From contig NW_021635281.1 of assembly GCF_004799145.2 (NCBI RefSeq), forward strand, positions 62,001 through 126,000: a DNA stretch of 64,000 nt. Direction: 5' to 3'. How positions within the stretch are numbered: position 1 is the first letter of the stretch; each line of letters begins with the position of its first letter. Of the stretch, positions 61,871 to 64,000 are shown in pieces. The notes below the pieces were generated by a model. That model did no database searches. It was given only the letters and a program-made list of their open reading frames with translations, and had not been told where the DNA came from. The DNA is from Neltuma alba (Eukaryota > Streptophyta > Magnoliopsida > Fabales > Fabaceae). A program made the position numbers and the translations under genes.

Positions 61871-63569
61871 TTATTGCATTATTGGCATATCTTTATTCAC
61901 TAAATGTTGGATTGAGATATTATTGAAAGGAATTGCTAATGGAAGGTTGGAAGATAAAAGCCTTTGAGACACCTGTTGCATTGATGGTCGAGATTTGGGA
62001 GATGGGTTCAAGCATGCTAATGCTATTGTGACCAAAAGAATTATATCTCTTGCATCTTTTTGTGATGACAAAGGGAGATGTGAGTCCAAAATATCCTTTA
62101 ACAAAATGCTTGCTGTACAGGTCTTTGATAAAGATAATATCAAATCTCCAGGATGTCTTCCCATTATTGTTTCTAATGTCACCACCCCAAAACTATAAAT
62201 ATCGCATTTTTCAGTAACAGCTAAGGTGTATGCAAGCTCTGCAATGGGCCAAAAATTAAATAGTCATGTATTTATCCCAAGACAAGTAATATACTATAGA
62301 AATAAAATACAACATAGAAGGAGTAGTAGTAGAGAATTAGAAATGCTCACCTGGAGCAACATAACTATAAGTACCAACTAAAAGAGTTTGATTAGATGTA
62401 TCTAGATCAATGATCCTAGCTGTGCCAAAGTCTGATAAAAAAGCTTCCATCTGTGAGTTCAACAATATATTATTGCTTGTTATGTCTCGGTAGATAATTG
62501 GAGGAGCACAGTGATGATGCATATACAACAAAACATTTGTTATTCCTTTGACAACATTCACTCTCTTACTCCAATTCAACTCTTTAGCTTCATCATCATC
62601 ATTCAACACATAAAAAAGACTTCCTCTTTCCATGTATTCATAGATGAGAAACATACATTGATTATGCAAACAAAAACCATGAAGCTTTACAATGTTGCGA
62701 TGTCGAATTTCACTCAACATCTTCACTTCATTGTGAAAACTCTTGGCCAAAAATGTGTTTCCATATTCTCTTTTATGGAGCTTTTTCAATGCTACGATTT
62801 TGCCACTTGGAAGTTGTGCCCTATAAACACTTCCATAAGCACCGGTTCCAATACAATATTTGATGTCAAAGTCCTCTGTCGCTTCAATGATGTCTTCATA
62901 TGCAATTTTTCCATCATAATTCCATATGGAAAACAAATCCCCATTTTTTGCTTCTCTTGCCTTACTTATGGATTTCTTGTGCTTTTTGAATGATTCAAAT
63001 AAGACGAAACCCACAACAAATGTGATGACAAGAAAAATTGTGAAAGGAATAATGATTTTCAGCAAAGACTTTAAGCCTTTATGTATCTTCTCTGGTCCAA
63101 GTAATTCTTTATTACCATTTAAAATGTCATGATGAAAAGAGCTATAAATTTCAGTTGGAACATAGCCGCTAAGAAGATTGTATGACAAGTTGATGTACTG
63201 TAGCCTACCAAATTCTCTGGGTATGCTACCAGAGATACTATTGTAGCTTAAATCAATGCTACATGATGGTGGTTCACTGCATATAATAGATGGTAATATT
63301 CCATTGAATTTGTTGTGACTAAAGTTAACATCAACATCTAAGTAGTTCAAAATGTCCGGTACGTTTCCACTCAGATTATTTTGGGAGACATTTATGTGAA
63401 AGCCAATATTGAAATTTCCTAATTTTTCTGGAATGCCGCCACTTAATTGATTTTGAGAAACATCAAAATCTTGTAAATATCTCAAATCGAAAATTGAAGA
63501 AGGGATGCCACCTGTAGTGAATAAATTTGAGTATAAATATAAGCTGTGGAGATTTGTCATAAAACCCAA
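61871..63569 (-). CDS. Gene B: MIK2-like LRR receptor kinase, C-terminal LRRs, transmembrane segment and kinase
   Basis: Minus strand, exons 63511(or 63569)-62351 and 62238-61871. The intron (GTGAGC...ATTGCAG) splits the APE Glu exactly as in gene A. The exon probably starts at 63511 after CACTACAG in phase 1; a Met at 63569 is the open-frame start. Order: LRRs (FDVSQNQLSGGIPEKLGN, IDLSYNSISGSIP), transmembrane helix (IIIPFTIFLVITFVVGFVLF), kinase with GTGAYGSVYRA, VALKKLH, DFG and SRPSM. The catalytic HRD reads YRD (codon at 62493-62491); Asp and the following Asn are kept. The end is LVNKDMPIMQ. It is a close paralogue of gene A, convergent with it. The upstream part is damaged, so it may be expressed only as a truncated receptor or not at all. 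Confidence 0.8.
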
Positions 63570-64000
63570 AGTTTAAAGAATGACCCCAATGATTTTTTTG
63601 TTTCTACTCAAATCTAGTTATTCTAAATAAAGTTGGGAAGGTTGGAAGGTAGAACACCTGAAAGGTTATTGCAAAACAAGTCCAAATAATTGAGATTTTG
63701 AAGGTCTCCTATATGAGTTGGAATGATACCTGTCACCATTCCATGAAAATTTAAATACAATATTTTTTTTATATTATATGAGTTGGGAAAGGTGGAAGGT
63801 AGGGCACCTGTAAGGTTGTTGTAAGACAAGTCCAAATAATTGAGATTTTGAAGACCTCCTATATAAGTTGGAATGATACCTGTCACCATTCCATGAAAAT
63901 TTAAATATAATATTTTTTTATATTATATGAGTTGGGAAAGGTGGAAGGTAAGGCACCTATAAGGTTGTTGCAAGACAAGTCCAAATAATTGAGATTTTGA
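63570..64000 (-). pseudogene. Gene B upstream LRR tract (incomplete at window edge)
   Basis: On the minus strand, LRR units lie at 63729-63658, 63879-63808 and from the window edge to 63957, spaced ~150 bp. Between them the DNA still reads as a second LRR (GALPSTFPNSYNIKKILYL), so 63889-63623 is one open frame with no intron needed. The next interval up has one A fewer in an A run (frameshift). Below 63623 a stop (NFI then TAG) and a TAA inside LDLSRNKKIIGVIL interrupt the frame before the exon at 63511. Either an intron now covers this or the gene is broken. Confidence 0.6.

Noticed and set aside
62511..62993. 160-codon plus-strand frame opposite the gene B kinase
   Set aside because: Antisense shadow; the minus strand carries the full kinase motif set.
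1..64000. tRNA, rRNA or organelle-derived sequence
   Set aside because: I saw no convincing cloverleaf or conserved rRNA strings by eye; a tRNA scan could still find one.

Overview
AT-rich nuclear DNA of a flowering plant, probably a eudicot; I cannot name the species. The evidence is leucine-rich-repeat receptor-like kinase (LRR-RLK) genes of the MIK2-like type, an L1-type plant LINE, Stowaway-like MITEs, Mutator-like and hAT-like non-autonomous elements, and a long solo LTR. The window is an LRR-RLK cluster in which intact pieces, decayed copies and transposons alternate.

Layout. 1-8.1 kb (+): 37 tandem LRR exons. Thirty-six are exactly 72 nt, each coding one 24-residue LRR, and they are separated by introns of mostly 120-148 nt, with GT donors and mostly AG acceptors, all in phase 1. 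8.6-10.8 kb (+): three decayed LRR exons, then the last LRRs, the transmembrane segment and the kinase in two exons (gene A). 10.9-17.1 kb: LTR-like sequence interrupted by a 3.5-kb solo LTR with a 5-bp target-site duplication (TSD). 19.3-21.5 kb: a large fold-back element with a 9-bp TSD. 21.9-24.2 kb and 27.1-27.7 kb (+): broken 5' parts of two or three more LRR-RLK genes, with their promoters. 27.7-32.3 kb: a dispersed repeat family and an inverted-repeat element. 35-36.4 kb: MITEs and an old LINE remnant. 37.8-39.1 kb (-): a fragment of the LRR exon array in the other orientation. 44.8-50.5 kb (-): a full-length but dead LINE with an imperfect 16-bp TSD. 54-57.5 kb: MITEs and a hAT-like element. 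58.6-60.1 kb: a second Mutator-like element with a 9-bp TSD. 61.9-64 kb (-): a second LRR-RLK (gene B), convergent with gene A and running off the right edge.

The most unusual feature is the exon array. Every recognised array exon except the last has an open frame, each is symmetric (phase 1-1), and the array has higher-order structure: a 3-exon unit three times, a 10-exon 2.1-kb unit twice, and a ~300-bp unit several times. The introns still read in places like decayed LRR code. In gene B the equivalent interval is still open code. This suggests that alternating LRR units were turned into introns through the ACAG|GT sequence that encodes the conserved Thr-Gly, and that the resulting exon cassettes were then amplified.

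MIK2-like proteins are plasma-membrane receptors with an extracellular LRR domain and a cytosolic kinase. Whether gene A makes such a protein depends on splicing that sequence alone cannot settle.
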